A DNA stretch of 64,000 bases from CAZADS01 sp964483985 (GTDB lineage: Bacteria; Pseudomonadota; Alphaproteobacteria; Thalassobaculales; Thalassobaculaceae), in NCBI GenBank assembly GCA_964483985.1, contig CAZADS010000009.1:1-64000 (forward strand), in the 5' to 3' direction. The notes beneath the pieces are model-generated. The model saw only the letters and a list, made by a program, of their open reading frames with translations, did not search any database and was not told the DNA's origin. This document shows positions 26,090 through 34,358 of the stretch, piece by piece. The position numbers were made by a program, and so were the translations under genes. How positions within the stretch are numbered: position 1 is the stretch's first letter; every line of letters begins with the position of its first letter.

Positions 26090-27943
26090 TCACAGACCTT
26101 TTTCTGTTGATATCTCAAAAGCCAACTTTCGAGCTTCGGATACTAAACCCATGGAGTTTAGGTTTTCTACATAACGAACTAAATCCGTTGTGGATAAAGC
26201 CTCCACATCTTTTGAACCAAATGCTAAAATAATAAGAGCAAGGGCTTCCCCTATATTATTTTTTTTTCTGGCCATTTTCAAAAGGTAATTTGAGGCATGT
26301 CCGGGATAGAAATTTTCCTCTGTTTTAGGTTTTCGGATAAGACCACGCCACAATTGAAGAGGAATTTCATCACCCAGAGCCGTCAGTAGTCCAAACAAAA
26401 GCATCGCTTTTTGGTAGGCTAACTTGGGTTCGTTTCGCTGAGTCAAATCCCACCAATCCGTTATTCTTTCGTTGTCCCAAGCAACAAGCCTGTCGCCTGA
26501 CATCATTCGGATCAAAGGCCAGGCTTGCACCCATCGCTCCTTTGCTTCGCTGTCAAGGTCAGCTTCAAGTTTGGCATGGACCAGCCAGCGAGCGGCTGCA
26601 TCTATATCACCATTCGAGCAATTTAGTAGCGCAGCGTCGATAGCAAACCAAGAAAGTTGGGTGTTGACCGGTATTGTACGAATTATGGGTTCGTAAAGTC
26701 GGGCCATTTGTTGGAAGAAACCGTTTCCATAGGCGATTTTTTGAGCTTGTTGGATGGCCTGAGCCTGCGCGTATGTCGTAGGTTGTGCCTGGGTAGCTCG
26801 GTACATAAGAGCTCTTCCTTTAAATCCACTGTCATTTAAAGCTGCTGAAACAGCATTATCTAAAAGTTCAGAAGTTAAAGGAATGGCGTTGTACAGTTTC
26901 GCTAGTTCAACCGAATTGATAAGCCCCAACCGTTCGGCTTTTTCAGCAAGAGTGACCCGTGTTTGCAACGGGACGCTAGAATTCTGAATGTAGCTTTGAA
27001 GTAACCAAGGGGCCAAACTTTTATCATTGAACTCTGGCAACACATATCGTGCTCCTCGCAGCATAGCGATATCAAGCGGCCGTAATGCAGAAACATTCAC
27101 TTGGATTTTAATATTCGCTTCTCCGCTTATTCCGCGCATTAGTGTAAAGAAAACTTCATCTTGGTCACCCAATTCAATCAGTAATCTCATGCCAAAGTCC
27201 ACTCTTGCCCACGCTTCATTTAACGCTTCACAAAAAATTAATGCTTTTTGCCAATATCTATCCTGTGAACGGAGAACCCAATCAGCAGCCATTGAGCAGG
27301 CGTGATCTAGGTCATTTTGTAAAAATGCTGCATCAGCTGCTAACTTCGAAAGCGGTTCTTTTTTTACTGAACGTGGAACGAGATCAAGAAGTTGGCTAAC
27401 CGCCTTTAAATCACCGGTTCGGAAAAGTGCATTTGCTCGGGCCAATAGTATGGTTTGTTCACCTTTTTCTTTAGATGGTGGAGTTGATACCGCTGAAAGA
27501 AGTAGCCGGCGTCGTAATATTCGTAAAGTTTCCGAATTTGTCTCAGCGGGGATGAATTCGATTAAATTTTTTATTATTTCCCGAGGCGTGTCTCTCCAAA
27601 CATTGGGAGGAAATCCACCCGTGTTTGTATCAAGAATTCCGATGTTTTCGATTTCAACAACGTTTAACCTATTTACTTCTATACCAAATTTACCATCAAG
27701 TTTGAGTGTTTCTTTGGATTTGGAAAAAGATTTAAGCGGGTCTGGTGTGGCACGTTTTGTTTTGGCTTTAGGTGTTTGGTTGTTAGATAGTGACTTGGGA
27801 GAGGTCGTTAAATCAAACGGTTTAGAAGGGAGGATTGAACGGGGCTTTTCCCCGTATGCTGGTTGTGTCAAGAATGGGATTGAATAGAAAACGAAGGGAA
27901 GACAACACGCTAAAATTCTGAAATTAATCGGAAAGCATTTCAT
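26090..27943 (-). CDS. Uncharacterised 617-residue exported protein
   Basis: I do not recognise a named domain. Residues about 8-30 form a signal peptide or anchor (CCLPFVFYSIPFLTQPAYG), followed by a Pro/Ser/Lys-rich linker to about residue 75 and then a long, mostly alpha-helical body. Repeated LARANALFRTGDLKAV and AADAAFLQNDLDHAC-type helices suggest a TPR-like solenoid. It is encoded between xerD and a 45-residue membrane protein and overlaps the latter gene by 20 nt, so the two are translationally coupled. Similar large unknowns occupy this xerD-aroK slot in alphaproteobacteria. A periplasmic, envelope-associated role is plausible but inferred. Confidence 0.75.
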   Translation of the reverse strand: MKCFPINFRILACCLPFVFYSIPFLTQPAYGEKPRSILPSKPFDLTTSPKSLSNNQTPKAKTKRATPDPLKSFSKSKETLKLDGKFGIEVNRLNVVEIENIGILDTNTGGFPPNVWRDTPREIIKNLIEFIPAETNSETLRILRRRLLLSAVSTPPSKEKGEQTILLARANALFRTGDLKAVSQLLDLVPRSVKKEPLSKLAADAAFLQNDLDHACSMAADWVLRSQDRYWQKALIFCEALNEAWARVDFGMRLLIELGDQDEVFFTLMRGISGEANIKIQVNVSALRPLDIAMLRGARYVLPEFNDKSLAPWLLQSYIQNSSVPLQTRVTLAEKAERLGLINSVELAKLYNAIPLTSELLDNAVSAALNDSGFKGRALMYRATQAQPTTYAQAQAIQQAQKIAYGNGFFQQMARLYEPIIRTIPVNTQLSWFAIDAALLNCSNGDIDAAARWLVHAKLEADLDSEAKERWVQAWPLIRMMSGDRLVAWDNERITDWWDLTQRNEPKLAYQKAMLLFGLLTALGDEIPLQLWRGLIRKPKTEENFYPGHASNYLLKMARKKNNIGEALALIILAFGSKDVEALSTTDLVRYVENLNSMGLVSEARKLAFEISTEKGL

Positions 27944-28061
27944 TGGGAATGACTTTCTCTACATGTTTAATGGGGGCAGGAATATCCCAATGTGATAAGA
28001 AAAGAAGACCTCCAGCTAGTACTACAATGACAACTCCAAATATTATGAGAGATAATTTCAT
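27924..28061 (-). CDS. Small 45-residue membrane protein
   Basis: The frame starts at ATG 28061 and ends at TAA 27924. The protein begins MKLSLIIFGVVIVVLAGGLL (one membrane helix) and continues with a short tail WDIPAPIKHVEKVIPN. The WDIPAP...VEKVIP pattern resembles a small conserved protein that alphaproteobacteria encode beside aroK. It overlaps the start of the 617-residue gene by 20 nt, so they likely form one translation unit. It is divergent from aroK. Function unknown; a role with the exported partner is inferred from coupling. Confidence 0.7.
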   Translation of the reverse strand: MKLSLIIFGVVIVVLAGGLLFLSHWDIPAPIKHVEKVIPNEMLSD

Positions 28062-28283
28062 CTACTGTCCCTATAACCGTCCTTAAATAACGGCACTTTT
28101 GAAATTATGGTTTCCGAAGATTTCTTAAATGAATTGGCGGTGTTTTATACTATTTTGATCAAGAAATGTGGTAGAATTAGGTCATGGTGGAATTTAGGCG
28201 ATTATAGCGCTCGTGCTCTTCTCGTTCAACGGGGCTAAAAAATCGCTAGATGTGACAATGTTTTTAATCAGTTCAGTCTGAAA

Positions 28284-28862
28284 ATGAAGATAATACAAGA
28301 TTTTAAAGCCCAAATAGGAGCGCTTCCCAAAACGGTGGTATTGGTTGGTTTGATGGGGGCTGGGAAAACAAGTATAGGCAAGCGTCTAGCGGACCGTCTA
28401 GAGGCAGATTTTATAGATGTTGATGCCGAAATAGAGGCTGCGGCAGGTTGCAGTATAGCCGAATTTTTTTCTCGATATGGTGAGACTGAATTTCGGCGAG
28501 GCGAAGAAAGAGTGATAGAGAGACTGCTATCAAGACCGCCATGTGTGCTTGCAACAGGCGGCGGGGCATTTATGTCTTCTTATACAAGAAATAGTATTCG
28601 AAAGCATGGATTGTCAATTTGGTTACGAGCCGACCTAGAAACGTTATACGATCGAGTGGCTCGAAGATCAGGTAGGCCATTGTTAGAAACTGATGATCCT
28701 AAAAAAACACTCGGATCCCTTATAGATTCTCGGTATCCAGTGTATGGAGAAGCCGATATCATTGTGGAGTCCCAAGGAACTAATCTGGGGGATACGGTGG
28801 ATCAGGTTTACCGATCGCTTTTTGATTATCTTATTGGTGGAAGGAAAGCTCCTTGTCAGTGA
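28284..28862 (+). CDS. aroK: Shikimate kinase
   Basis: Phosphorylates shikimate in the chorismate pathway. The 192-residue protein has the P-loop LVGLMGAGKTSIGKRLA, the substrate-binding DFIDVDAEIE and FRRGEERVIERLL segments, GGGAFM and the RSGRPLL lid. Length and order of motifs are normal. It overlaps aroB by four bases (GTGA). Confidence 0.95.
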   Translation: MKIIQDFKAQIGALPKTVVLVGLMGAGKTSIGKRLADRLEADFIDVDAEIEAAAGCSIAEFFSRYGETEFRRGEERVIERLLSRPPCVLATGGGAFMSSYTRNSIRKHGLSIWLRADLETLYDRVARRSGRPLLETDDPKKTLGSLIDSRYPVYGEADIIVESQGTNLGDTVDQVYRSLFDYLIGGRKAPCQ

Positions 28863-29998
28863 AGGTAAAAAAAACACTGTCGGTTGCGCTAGGAGAGCGT
28901 AGCTACGACATTGTGGTAGGCGACGGAATAATAATGGAGCTTGGGGACTTAATTTTATCCAAGTTAGGATGTAGGCGTTGTTTTATAGTCACAGATCGAA
29001 ATGTGGCTATTCATTGGCTTCCTTCTGTCAAATGGTCATTAGTCAAATCCGGTATTGATGCTGAACTTATTGAGTTGCCGGCAGGAGAAAGCACTAAATC
29101 TTTTACTAAATTAAATTGGTTAGTATCCAAATTATTGGACGCAAAAGTAAAACGTGATGACATCATAATAGCCTTAGGAGGTGGAGTGGTTGGAGATTTG
29201 GCTGGATTTGCGGCAGCTGTGACCTTGAGGGGATTGAATTTTGTACAAGTACCTACCACTTTTTTAGCTCAAGTGGATAGTTCCGTTGGAGGCAAAACGG
29301 GGATTAATACTCCTCAGGGAAAAAATTTAGTTGGATGTTTTCATCAACCCAGCTTAGTAATAGCAGATACTCGGGTTCTTGATACTCTTCCTCACAGAGA
29401 GTTATTGTCTGGTTACGCGGAAGTACTTAAATATGGTTTAATCAGGAACAGAGAGTTTTTTTTATGGCTTGAAATGAATGGCTCCAAAATACTTTCTGGC
29501 GATCCGGAGGCCCGACTTTTTGCTATAATGGAAAGCTGTCGGATTAAAGCTCAACTAGTGTCAGCCGATGAGAAAGAGACAGGTGATAGAGCGCTGCTAA
29601 ATTTTGGACACACCTTTGGGCATGCTTTGGAGGCTAAGGTCTCTTTTGATGATCGACTACTTCACGGTGAAGCGGTTTCTATTGGTATGGTTATCGCTAT
29701 GCAATTATCGAATGCAATTGGTATTTGTCCAGGACAGGATGTTTCTCGGGTGTTAAGGCACGCGACACAAGTCGGATTACCGGTAAATATCAGTACTATT
29801 GAAGGATCAAAAAGGTGGACGCCTTCATCTTTAGTTGAGCATATGCGTCACGATAAAAAGGTACTGAGGGGGCAAATGCGATTCATATTAATTCGAGAAA
29901 TAGGTGAGGCGTTTATTACTACTGATGTACAAGAAAGTGATATTTTAAATGCCATTGGAAATTCAATTCATGAAACGGTATCGGAAGACGCAAATTAG
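28859..29998 (+). CDS. aroB: 3-dehydroquinate synthase
   Basis: NAD- and metal-dependent enzyme making dehydroquinate from DAHP. The protein carries IIALGGGVVGDLAGFAAAVTLRGLNFVQVPTTFLAQVDSSVGGKTGIN, the NAD and substrate motifs, and the metal-binding His of NFGHTFGHALEA and LHGEAVSIGM. Start GTG 28859 overlaps the aroK stop by 4 nt and has AAGGAAAG about 11 nt upstream. TTG 28853 is a possible alternative. The operon aroK-aroB continues toward the CNNM gene 51 nt downstream. Confidence 0.95.
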   Translation: MKVKKTLSVALGERSYDIVVGDGIIMELGDLILSKLGCRRCFIVTDRNVAIHWLPSVKWSLVKSGIDAELIELPAGESTKSFTKLNWLVSKLLDAKVKRDDIIIALGGGVVGDLAGFAAAVTLRGLNFVQVPTTFLAQVDSSVGGKTGINTPQGKNLVGCFHQPSLVIADTRVLDTLPHRELLSGYAEVLKYGLIRNREFFLWLEMNGSKILSGDPEARLFAIMESCRIKAQLVSADEKETGDRALLNFGHTFGHALEAKVSFDDRLLHGEAVSIGMVIAMQLSNAIGICPGQDVSRVLRHATQVGLPVNISTIEGSKRWTPSSLVEHMRHDKKVLRGQMRFILIREIGEAFITTDVQESDILNAIGNSIHETVSEDAN

Positions 29999-30049
29999 AC
30001 CAAATTAAAAGGGGAACTGGTTGACTGCGTTTTAGTATTTGAGGCGTGT

Positions 30050-31390
30050 ATGGTTGAAATTAAGGAAATAGGGGAACATACGGTTATCACTTTGATAACC
30101 ATACTAATTCTGCTGTTGCTTTCTGCTTTCTTTTCGGGATCTGAAACTGCGTTAACCGCAGCCTCAAAGGCGCGACTTCATCAACTATCGCTTCAGGGTC
30201 AGGGGCGGGCCAGAACGGTTTTGCGATTGCGGCGGAATAACGAAACGCTGATAGGAGCTATTTTAATTGGTAATAATATTACCAATATTGGAGCGTCGGC
30301 ACTTGCTACTGGGGTTTTAATATCTTTGTTTGATGAAGCGGGTATTGCCTACGCGATGTTAGGAATGACCGTATTGGTGGTGATTTTTGCAGAAGTTTTG
30401 CCAAAAACCTATGCCATAAATAACGCAGATCGATCAGCGCTAGCAGTAGCCCCAATAGTTCAACCAATTGTATGGCTGCTAAAGCCATTTAGTGTTGCGG
30501 TGCGTGCGATTGTGCAAGTGACCTTAAGAATATCGGGAGTTGGGATTTCGGCCGCATTTGGTGATCAAGAACAGGAAGAAGAGTTGAGGGGATTGATCGA
30601 ATTGCATAGAGGACCTGGGCCGGAAGTGAGTGAAGAAAGGGCAATGTTGCGAAGTATTTTGGATTTAGGGGAAGTATCGGTTGAGGAAATTATGACTCAT
30701 CGGCGCAATGTAGAAATGATTGATGCTGACCTGCCGGCAGAGCAGATTCTTGATGAGGTAATGGAAAGCCCTTTCACGCGTATTCCATTATACAGAGGTG
30801 ATCAAGACGAGATCGTTGGCATAATTCACGTTAAAGCACTTCTTAGAGAAATTAGAAATCACGATGCCGATGACATGTCCGGTCTTAAGATTGAAAACGT
30901 TGCTAGTGCTCCGTGGTTTATTCCGGAAACCACAAATCTACTTGACCAATTGCAGGCATTTAGAGCGCGAAGAGAGCATTTTGCTGTCGTTGTCGACGAA
31001 TATGGAACGCTCCAAGGAGTTGTTACATTGGAAGACATATTAGAGGAAATAGTGGGCGATATCGATGATGAGCATGACGTCTCTGTTCCTGGGGTTCGCC
31101 CGCAGTCAGATGGTTCATATTTATTAAATGGAACGGTAACTTTGCGAGATCTTAACCGAGAATTTGATTGGAACCTGCCTGATCAGGACGCTTCAACCAT
31201 AGCCGGTTTAATGTTACACGAAGCGCGTGTGATTCCGGACATCGGCCAGGAATTTTTATTTTATGGCTTCAGATTTAAGATAATAAGGCGACTTCGTAAT
31301 CAGATTACACAGGTCAGAGTATGGAAGGTGGAACCCGACTCCTCAGATTTTGGAAAATCTGACTTAAATGACTCTTTTGAGCGAGTTTGA
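30050..31390 (+). CDS. CNNM/CorC-HlyC family membrane protein with CBS domains
   Basis: The 446-residue protein has an N-terminal DUF21 membrane domain (residues about 10-190, several helices, SAFFSGSETALTAASKARLH and LIGNNITNIGASALATG), a CBS pair (about 205-335, MTHRRNVEMIDAD and VVVDEYGTLQGVVTLEDILEEIVGDI) and a C-terminal CorC_HlyC domain (about 350-430, LNGTVTLRDLNREFDWNLP). Characterised relatives export or regulate magnesium and cobalt. The exact ion is not known. It is typically found downstream of aroB in alphaproteobacteria. Confidence 0.92.
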   Translation: MVEIKEIGEHTVITLITILILLLLSAFFSGSETALTAASKARLHQLSLQGQGRARTVLRLRRNNETLIGAILIGNNITNIGASALATGVLISLFDEAGIAYAMLGMTVLVVIFAEVLPKTYAINNADRSALAVAPIVQPIVWLLKPFSVAVRAIVQVTLRISGVGISAAFGDQEQEEELRGLIELHRGPGPEVSEERAMLRSILDLGEVSVEEIMTHRRNVEMIDADLPAEQILDEVMESPFTRIPLYRGDQDEIVGIIHVKALLREIRNHDADDMSGLKIENVASAPWFIPETTNLLDQLQAFRARREHFAVVVDEYGTLQGVVTLEDILEEIVGDIDDEHDVSVPGVRPQSDGSYLLNGTVTLRDLNREFDWNLPDQDASTIAGLMLHEARVIPDIGQEFLFYGFRFKIIRRLRNQITQVRVWKVEPDSSDFGKSDLNDSFERV

Positions 31391-31415
31391 TGTAGTTTTC
31401 CGAAAGCAAATTTTC

Positions 31416-31447
31416 TTAAGTATTTGTGTTTACTTAAAGGTTTTTTT
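31416..31447 (+). terminator. Intrinsic terminator of the aroK-aroB-CNNM operon
   Basis: TTAAGTA (31416-31422) pairs with TACTTAA (31431-31437) around an 8-nt loop and is followed, after AGG, by seven T residues (31441-31447). It lies about 25 nt after the CNNM stop. The stem is AT-rich, so efficiency may be modest. Confidence 0.55.
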
Positions 31448-31651
31448 GAAAACAATTTATGGCTAGGCTTGAAAGTCGGCAGTCGACAGTATAAAAAGCC
31501 GAAGCTAATTTCCATACGGATGATAAAAAGATTAAAACTATCCTTTTCATATATAAAAGGCTCGAAATCCGAATAAAAAATTTATTTGGAGATGGGTTTT
31601 ACTAAAGTAAATTTCAAAAAACGCCATTGATAATTTTATCAGGATTTTCTG

Positions 31652-32263
31652 ATGCCTCTTTCGCCCGCTAAGTCACGTCAACAGCTGCACGTCCGTAAAG
31701 TAGTTTGTCAAGGTTATTTTCGATCTGATGGTCTCTGGGATATTGAAGGACATTTGGGAGATTTCAAAACTTATTCCTTTAGCAATGAGGAAAGGGGAAC
31801 GATAAACCCCGGAGAACCGGTCCACGGAATGTCTATACGTTTGACTGTAGATGATGACTTTTTAATCCACGATGTAGAGGCTGTCACCGATTATAGCCCA
31901 TATTCTATTTGCGGTAATATCGCTAAAAATTTTCGCCAACTAAAAGGTCTTAGGATTGGTACAGGTTGGCGTAAACAGATCCAAAAACATTTGGGAAATA
32001 TTCATGGTTGTACTCACTTGGTTGAATTATTAGGGCCCATTGCAACCACCGCTTATCAGACTATATATTCGGCAAGGGTTGAAAAGCGGGAGGGAAATAG
32101 TCAAAATGTTAAGCTATTTGAGATGGATACAAAAACAAACAGCAACCCTCCAAAACTATTGAACACTTGTTATGCATTTAATGATAAAAGTCCAATAGTT
32201 AAGAGATATTGGCCGAAATTTTATAAAGGAGACGACGTGCCACCGTTTGATGCCCGAGATTAG
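31652..32263 (+). CDS. DUF2889 family protein
   Basis: The 203-residue soluble protein fits the DUF2889 family: an N-terminal VRKVVCQGYFRSDGLWDIEGHLGDFKTY, a VHGMSIRLTVDDDFLIHDVEAVTDYSPYSICG core and a GCTHLVELLGPIATTAYQTI segment. Function is unknown; some relatives occur beside aromatic-degradation and steroid genes. The 261-nt upstream gap and the terminator before it suggest its own promoter. It converges on bolA with an 11-nt gap. Confidence 0.85.
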   Translation: MPLSPAKSRQQLHVRKVVCQGYFRSDGLWDIEGHLGDFKTYSFSNEERGTINPGEPVHGMSIRLTVDDDFLIHDVEAVTDYSPYSICGNIAKNFRQLKGLRIGTGWRKQIQKHLGNIHGCTHLVELLGPIATTAYQTIYSARVEKREGNSQNVKLFEMDTKTNSNPPKLLNTCYAFNDKSPIVKRYWPKFYKGDDVPPFDARD

Positions 32264-32274
32264 CTTGAATTGGA

Positions 32275-32541
32275 TTATTTATTTGGTTTTGACGCATGGA
32301 TACTAAGAGCATGTATTTGGCTCGTCATTTCATCGGATAGTATACTATAGACAAGCCGTTGAGCCTGAACACGTGTGAGCCCTGAAAAGCAATTTGAGAC
32401 TATTTTTACCCTAAAATGGGTTTCCCCCTCTGGCCTAGAGCCGACGTGCCCCGCGTGAAGATGAGATTCGTCAATCACTTCGAGGCTTGTAGGCTTGAGA
32501 TCATTCATTAATTTTTTTCTGATCAACGCTGCTATGGGCAC
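32275..32541 (-). CDS. bolA: BolA family protein
   Basis: A short 88-residue BolA. It has the SLEVIDESHLHAGHVG segment with the conserved histidine, the THFRVKIVSNCFSGLTRVQAQRLVY helix-turn core, and ALSIHASKP at the end. BolA proteins partner with monothiol glutaredoxins in iron-sulfur trafficking or regulation. The gene stands divergent from the J-domain gene and cobS/cobT, the normal alphaproteobacterial arrangement. Confidence 0.9.
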   Translation of the reverse strand: MPIAALIRKKLMNDLKPTSLEVIDESHLHAGHVGSRPEGETHFRVKIVSNCFSGLTRVQAQRLVYSILSDEMTSQIHALSIHASKPNK

Positions 32542-32630
32542 TATTTTTTTCTTTCTTTTGAAAGTAGATTTATTAAGTCACTTTGCATTGGGTAGGCTAT
32601 TATTACAGAGCATTAAAAAAGTAGAAAGAC

Positions 32631-33263
32631 ATGCGAAGAATATTTGGGCAAAAATCGGGAGACAAGGCTACGTCATTCAGAGTCAAAAATGACTCATTGC
32701 GGCTTGAAGGTTTTGAAGTTAATTCAGGTGTGAAATATTGTGATTTTTCGGAATGTACGCAACAAGGCACTTACAGAGCCCCGAAATCCCCAAATCGGCT
32801 CAATGAATATTTTTGGTTTTGTTTGGATCACGTGCGCGAATATAATAAGTCTTGGAATTATTATGCTGGTTTCAACGACGCGGAGGTGGAGAATTCAATC
32901 CGACAATCAACCATTTGGGATCGTCCAAGTTGGCCATTCGGGACGCGTCGGGAAACTAAGCACGGATTTAGGGGGGCGAAATTTTCTGACCCCTTTGGTC
33001 TTTTTGAAGATGCAACAGAATGGAAATTTAAGGGACAAAAAAGCGCTGAACGTTCTAAAAACTATGCGATACCCTCTGCAGAGGCGAATGCGTTTAAAAT
33101 TATGGGAATTCAACCTCCTGTAACAGTTGGAGAGTTAAAATCGCGATACAAACATTTAGTTAAACTTAACCATCCGGATCGACATGGAGGCGATAAGGAA
33201 GCGGAAGAGAGGTTGAAATTGATTAACGAGGCCTATACCACACTTAAAAGTTTTTTATCTTGA
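32631..33263 (+). CDS. J-domain (DnaJ-like) protein
   Basis: The 210-residue protein has an N-terminal region with C(DFSE)C and an FWFCLDHVREYNKSWNYY block, and a C-terminal J domain (about residues 147-210) with the essential HPD motif in LNHPDRHGGDKEAEERLKLINEAY. It should stimulate DnaK on specific clients. It is regularly encoded between bolA and cobS, so a link to cobaltochelatase or Fe-S assembly is possible but unproven. Confidence 0.88.
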   Translation: MRRIFGQKSGDKATSFRVKNDSLRLEGFEVNSGVKYCDFSECTQQGTYRAPKSPNRLNEYFWFCLDHVREYNKSWNYYAGFNDAEVENSIRQSTIWDRPSWPFGTRRETKHGFRGAKFSDPFGLFEDATEWKFKGQKSAERSKNYAIPSAEANAFKIMGIQPPVTVGELKSRYKHLVKLNHPDRHGGDKEAEERLKLINEAYTTLKSFLS

Positions 33264-33318
33264 GTTTTCAAAGTCAGGTTTTATTTCATTATACTCACAT
33301 GAATATACCTAAATTATT

Positions 33319-34332
33319 ATGGAAAAGGTAATGTCGGAAGCACACATTTACGAGCGGAAGCCCGCACACCATCTTGAAGCGCCTGATACAAAAGTGTCGG
33401 TCCGCGAAACTTTCGGCATCGACGCGGATATGACCGTGCCAGCTTTTAGTGAAGCTAGCGAATACGTTCCAATATTTGACGATGCCTATCTTTTTGATCA
33501 AGAAACCACATTGGCAATACTTGCTGGGTTCGCTCATAATCGAAGAGTTATGATACAAGGGTATCATGGAACAGGAAAGTCAACGCACATAGAACAGGTT
33601 GCGGCTAGACTTAATTGGCCGTGTGTCCGTGTTAATTTAGATAGTCATATCAGTCGTATAGACCTTATAGGGAAAGACGCTATAGTATTGAAGGATAGCA
33701 AGCAAGTTACCGAATTTAGAGAAGGTATACTGCCATGGTCTTTACAAAACGCGACGGCCTTGGTTTTTGATGAATATGACGCTGGGCGCGCGGACGTTAT
33801 GTTTGTAATACAGAGAGTATTAGAGCAAGATGGGCGGATGACATTGCTGGATACTAATAAAGTAATTACTCCAAACCCTTCTTTTCGTCTATTCTCGACC
33901 GCTAATACGGTAGGGCTTGGTGATACTACAGGTCTCTATCATGGTACTCAACAAATCAATCAGGGCCAGATGGATCGGTGGAATATTGTTACGACATTAA
34001 ATTACCTTGCTCACGAGGCGGAATGCGGAATAGTTCTATCGAAGTCTCCAAGCTATGATAATGCGGAGGGTCATAAGCAGATTGACTCAATGGTGGCGTT
34101 AGCTGATTTGACCCGACAGGGGTTTATGGCGGGTGATATCTCAACTGTGATGTCTCCAAGAACTGTAATAACTTGGGCAGAAAATTCGGTAATATTTGGC
34201 GGGGATATAGGATTCGCCTTTCGTTTAACTTTTCTTAATAAATGCGATGAAGTCGAAAGGCCCACTGTGAGTGAATATTTTCAACGTTGCTTCGGCCACG
34301 AATTGCCAGAGGGTAGTATTAAGGCCGCCTAA
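33319..34332 (+). CDS. cobS: Aerobic cobaltochelatase, CobS AAA+ subunit
   Basis: ATPase subunit that with CobN and CobT inserts cobalt into hydrogenobyrinic acid a,c-diamide. The 337-residue protein has the conserved VRETFGIDADMTVPAFSE start, the Walker A GYHGTGKSTHIEQVAARLNWP, Walker B ALVFDEYDAG, and sensor region FRLFSTANTVGLGDTTGLYHGTQQINQGQMDRW. ATG 33331 is an alternative start, better spaced from a GGAAAAGG motif. cobT follows after 26 nt. Confidence 0.95.
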   Translation: MEKVMSEAHIYERKPAHHLEAPDTKVSVRETFGIDADMTVPAFSEASEYVPIFDDAYLFDQETTLAILAGFAHNRRVMIQGYHGTGKSTHIEQVAARLNWPCVRVNLDSHISRIDLIGKDAIVLKDSKQVTEFREGILPWSLQNATALVFDEYDAGRADVMFVIQRVLEQDGRMTLLDTNKVITPNPSFRLFSTANTVGLGDTTGLYHGTQQINQGQMDRWNIVTTLNYLAHEAECGIVLSKSPSYDNAEGHKQIDSMVALADLTRQGFMAGDISTVMSPRTVITWAENSVIFGGDIGFAFRLTFLNKCDEVERPTVSEYFQRCFGHELPEGSIKAA

Positions 34333-34358
34333 ATAGCGGGTTAGAAACGGAGCTGCTT

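Noticed and set aside
27450..27887. 145-residue plus-strand frame antisense to the 617-residue gene
   Set aside because: It is antisense to the N-terminal part of a gene with a clear signal peptide and coupled start. Its composition is that of a shadow frame.
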